From positions 1 through 6,548 of the forward strand of contig JAUQPV010000144.1 of the NCBI GenBank assembly GCA_030550225.1: a DNA stretch of 6,548 bases, written 5' to 3'. The notes below the pieces were generated by a model, which searched no databases, was not told the DNA's origin, and saw only the letters and a list, made by a program, of their open reading frames with translations. The DNA comes from Acidobacteriota bacterium (GTDB lineage Bacteria; Acidobacteriota; HRBIN11). Within the stretch, counting starts at the first letter, position 1. Each line of letters begins with the position of its first letter. The position numbers and the translations under genes are program-made. Of this stretch, positions 5,542 through 6,548 are shown piece after piece.

Positions 5542-6548
5542 CCGTCAATTCAGCCTTGGCACAGTGCCGGCCCAAGGGGATGGGATAAGGCCGCCCGATC
5601 CATCGGGTTTGGCGAGTCTGCAGGTCCCAGGATTCCTGGAAGGGAAAGGCTTCGTCCTCGCCACGGACACTCAGATGCCAGTCCGGCACGCCGGACTCGG
5701 GGAGTCGGACCTGGACCGTCGGTCGGATCTGAAGCCGTTCGGTGTCGACGACCAGGTCGAGGGTCTCGATACCCGTCCCGGCCGAAGGGGCAGGGACTTG
5801 GACGGTTCGAATGCGGACGGAGGGCTCACACCGGACCCGAAAGCACTGCTCAAAGCGTTCCTGCCATGCCTCCCGGTCGATACTCGAGGCCAAGCCCTCT
5901 AACGTGGCCTGCACGCAGTGGGTCCCCAAAAAGACGGGATACGGTCGACTCGTCGGCTCGACGATATCGGACCGGTCGGAGGGAAGCGTTAAGGCTTCCT
6001 GAACCTTCAAGGCCCCCGAGGGGCTCTTCAACCGGACGGTCAGACCGGAGCGGTCCAAATCGGCAGGGAGTCGCAAGCGGACACGAAACTGAAGCTGTTG
6101 GGCCGACTCGTCCAGGGCCGCCTCGATGGCCCGAAGGCCCCATTTCTCCGGCGCCGGCCGCTCCTTCGGGCCGGCAGGTGGGGGAAGCTCCTCCTGCGGA
6201 ATTTCCTGCGTTCGGGATTTGTATGTATAGTCCAAGAAGACGGTGATACGACCCTGATAATAGGTACCGGGACTGGCACTGCGCAGATAAATCCGCCAGA
6301 GGCCCTTCCAGGGGTACGCTTCGTCGGTCGTGAGTTGCCAGCGGATCCAGCCTCGACTCACGTCCCCTCGAAGGGGCCGGTTCCGACCGGGGCTATACAA
6401 GACAGCTTCCAGCTCGGCCACCGGGAGCCACTCGATGTACACCTCGATCCGGGCGGGCCGGTCGACGGCAAAGGGCTGGAGAAAGAAGCTGGCGAGGCCT
6501 TCTTCGATCTCGAAGGACCACTCATAGCGGGGGGCCGCCAAGAGAGGG
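5435..6548 (-). CDS. Secreted multidomain protein with Cys repeats (5' partial)
   Basis: The frame is open to the window edge, so the start is missing; TTG at 6541 is probably an internal Leu codon. The first visible residues, PLLAAPRYE, look like the end of a signal peptide with cleavage after LLAA. Numbering from that TTG (368 codons), residues 5-107 resemble a beta-sandwich of the pre-peptidase or P-domain type, ending GLWRIYLRSASPGTYYQGR. A Pro/Glu-rich linker (about 110-132) follows, then two related units. The first carries RPYPVFLGTHC (199-209) and CFRVRC (233-238); the second RPYPIPLGRHC (317-327) and CFQIQC (347-352). Each has three cysteines at matching places, so disulfide-stabilised extracellular repeats are likely. 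No catalytic domain is visible here. The stop at 5435-5437 lies in the direct repeat; before the insertion the gene would have overlapped the comEC 3' end by 86 bp. Domain assignments are by appearance only; function unknown. Confidence 0.8.
   Translation of the reverse strand, partial: PLLAAPRYEWSFEIEEGLASFFLQPFAVDRPARIEVYIEWLPVAELEAVLYSPGRNRPLRGDVSRGWIRWQLTTDEAYPWKGLWRIYLRSASPGTYYQGRITVFLDYTYKSRTQEIPQEELPPPAGPKERPAPEKWGLRAIEAALDESAQQLQFRVRLRLPADLDRSGLTVRLKSPSGALKVQEALTLPSDRSDIVEPTSRPYPVFLGTHCVQATLEGLASSIDREAWQERFEQCFRVRCEPSVRIRTVQVPAPSAGTGIETLDLVVDTERLQIRPTVQVRLPESGVPDWHLSVRGEDEAFPFQESWDLQTRQTRWIGRPYPIPLGRHCAKAELTGTPPPGGLTVFPACFQIQCSPTTRLETVAPGKSPP

Overview
This 6.5-kb window is GC-rich bacterial DNA with three tiers of content: one long DNA-uptake gene, a small foreign-looking cassette, and the 3' part of a secreted-protein gene on the opposite strand. 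The heavy G/C preference in third codon positions of comEC and the minus-strand gene suggests a high-GC bacterium. Signal peptides and Cys-rich exported proteins suggest an active extracytoplasmic proteome. I cannot name the phylum from sequence alone.

Region by region: 1-598 holds no convincing gene. It contains two copies, 178 bases apart, of a roughly 55-bp module built from three consecutive palindromes (46-99 and 224-278), with a G/C-rich REP-like palindrome between them. A comEC/rec2 gene (599-3154, +) encodes a complete ComEC DNA-uptake channel with its N-terminal OB-like domain, multi-pass Competence domain and C-terminal metallo-beta-lactamase-like domain. From 3176 to 5390 lies a lower-GC segment. 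It starts with a heptamer-based palindromic element and a terminator, and carries two co-oriented genes: a 123-aa exported protein with 14 cysteines and a 384-aa secreted protein that looks like a beta-propeller. From 5435 to the window end a minus-strand gene encodes a secreted multidomain protein with two Cys-containing repeats; its 5' end lies outside the window.

The most informative structural fact is a perfect 151-bp direct repeat, 3025-3175 and 5391-5541, that brackets the cassette exactly. The repeated piece contains both the natural C-terminal coding end of comEC and the natural C-terminal coding end of the minus-strand gene. The simplest reading is that these two genes were once convergent with an 86-bp tail-to-tail overlap, and that a 2,366-bp unit was inserted with duplication of the overlap zone, leaving both reading frames intact. 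A 49-codon comEC tail fragment remains at the right edge. No integrase or transposase is present in the cassette, so single-crossover integration of a circular donor, an att-like event, or a misassembly all remain open.

The cassette's pairing of a small Cys-rich exported peptide with a secreted propeller-like protein recalls the arrangement of NVEALA peptides next to six-bladed beta-propeller proteins in Bacteroidota, but I see no clear NVEALA motif, so this is an analogy only. Functional cooperation between ComEC and the cassette is not supported by anything beyond position.
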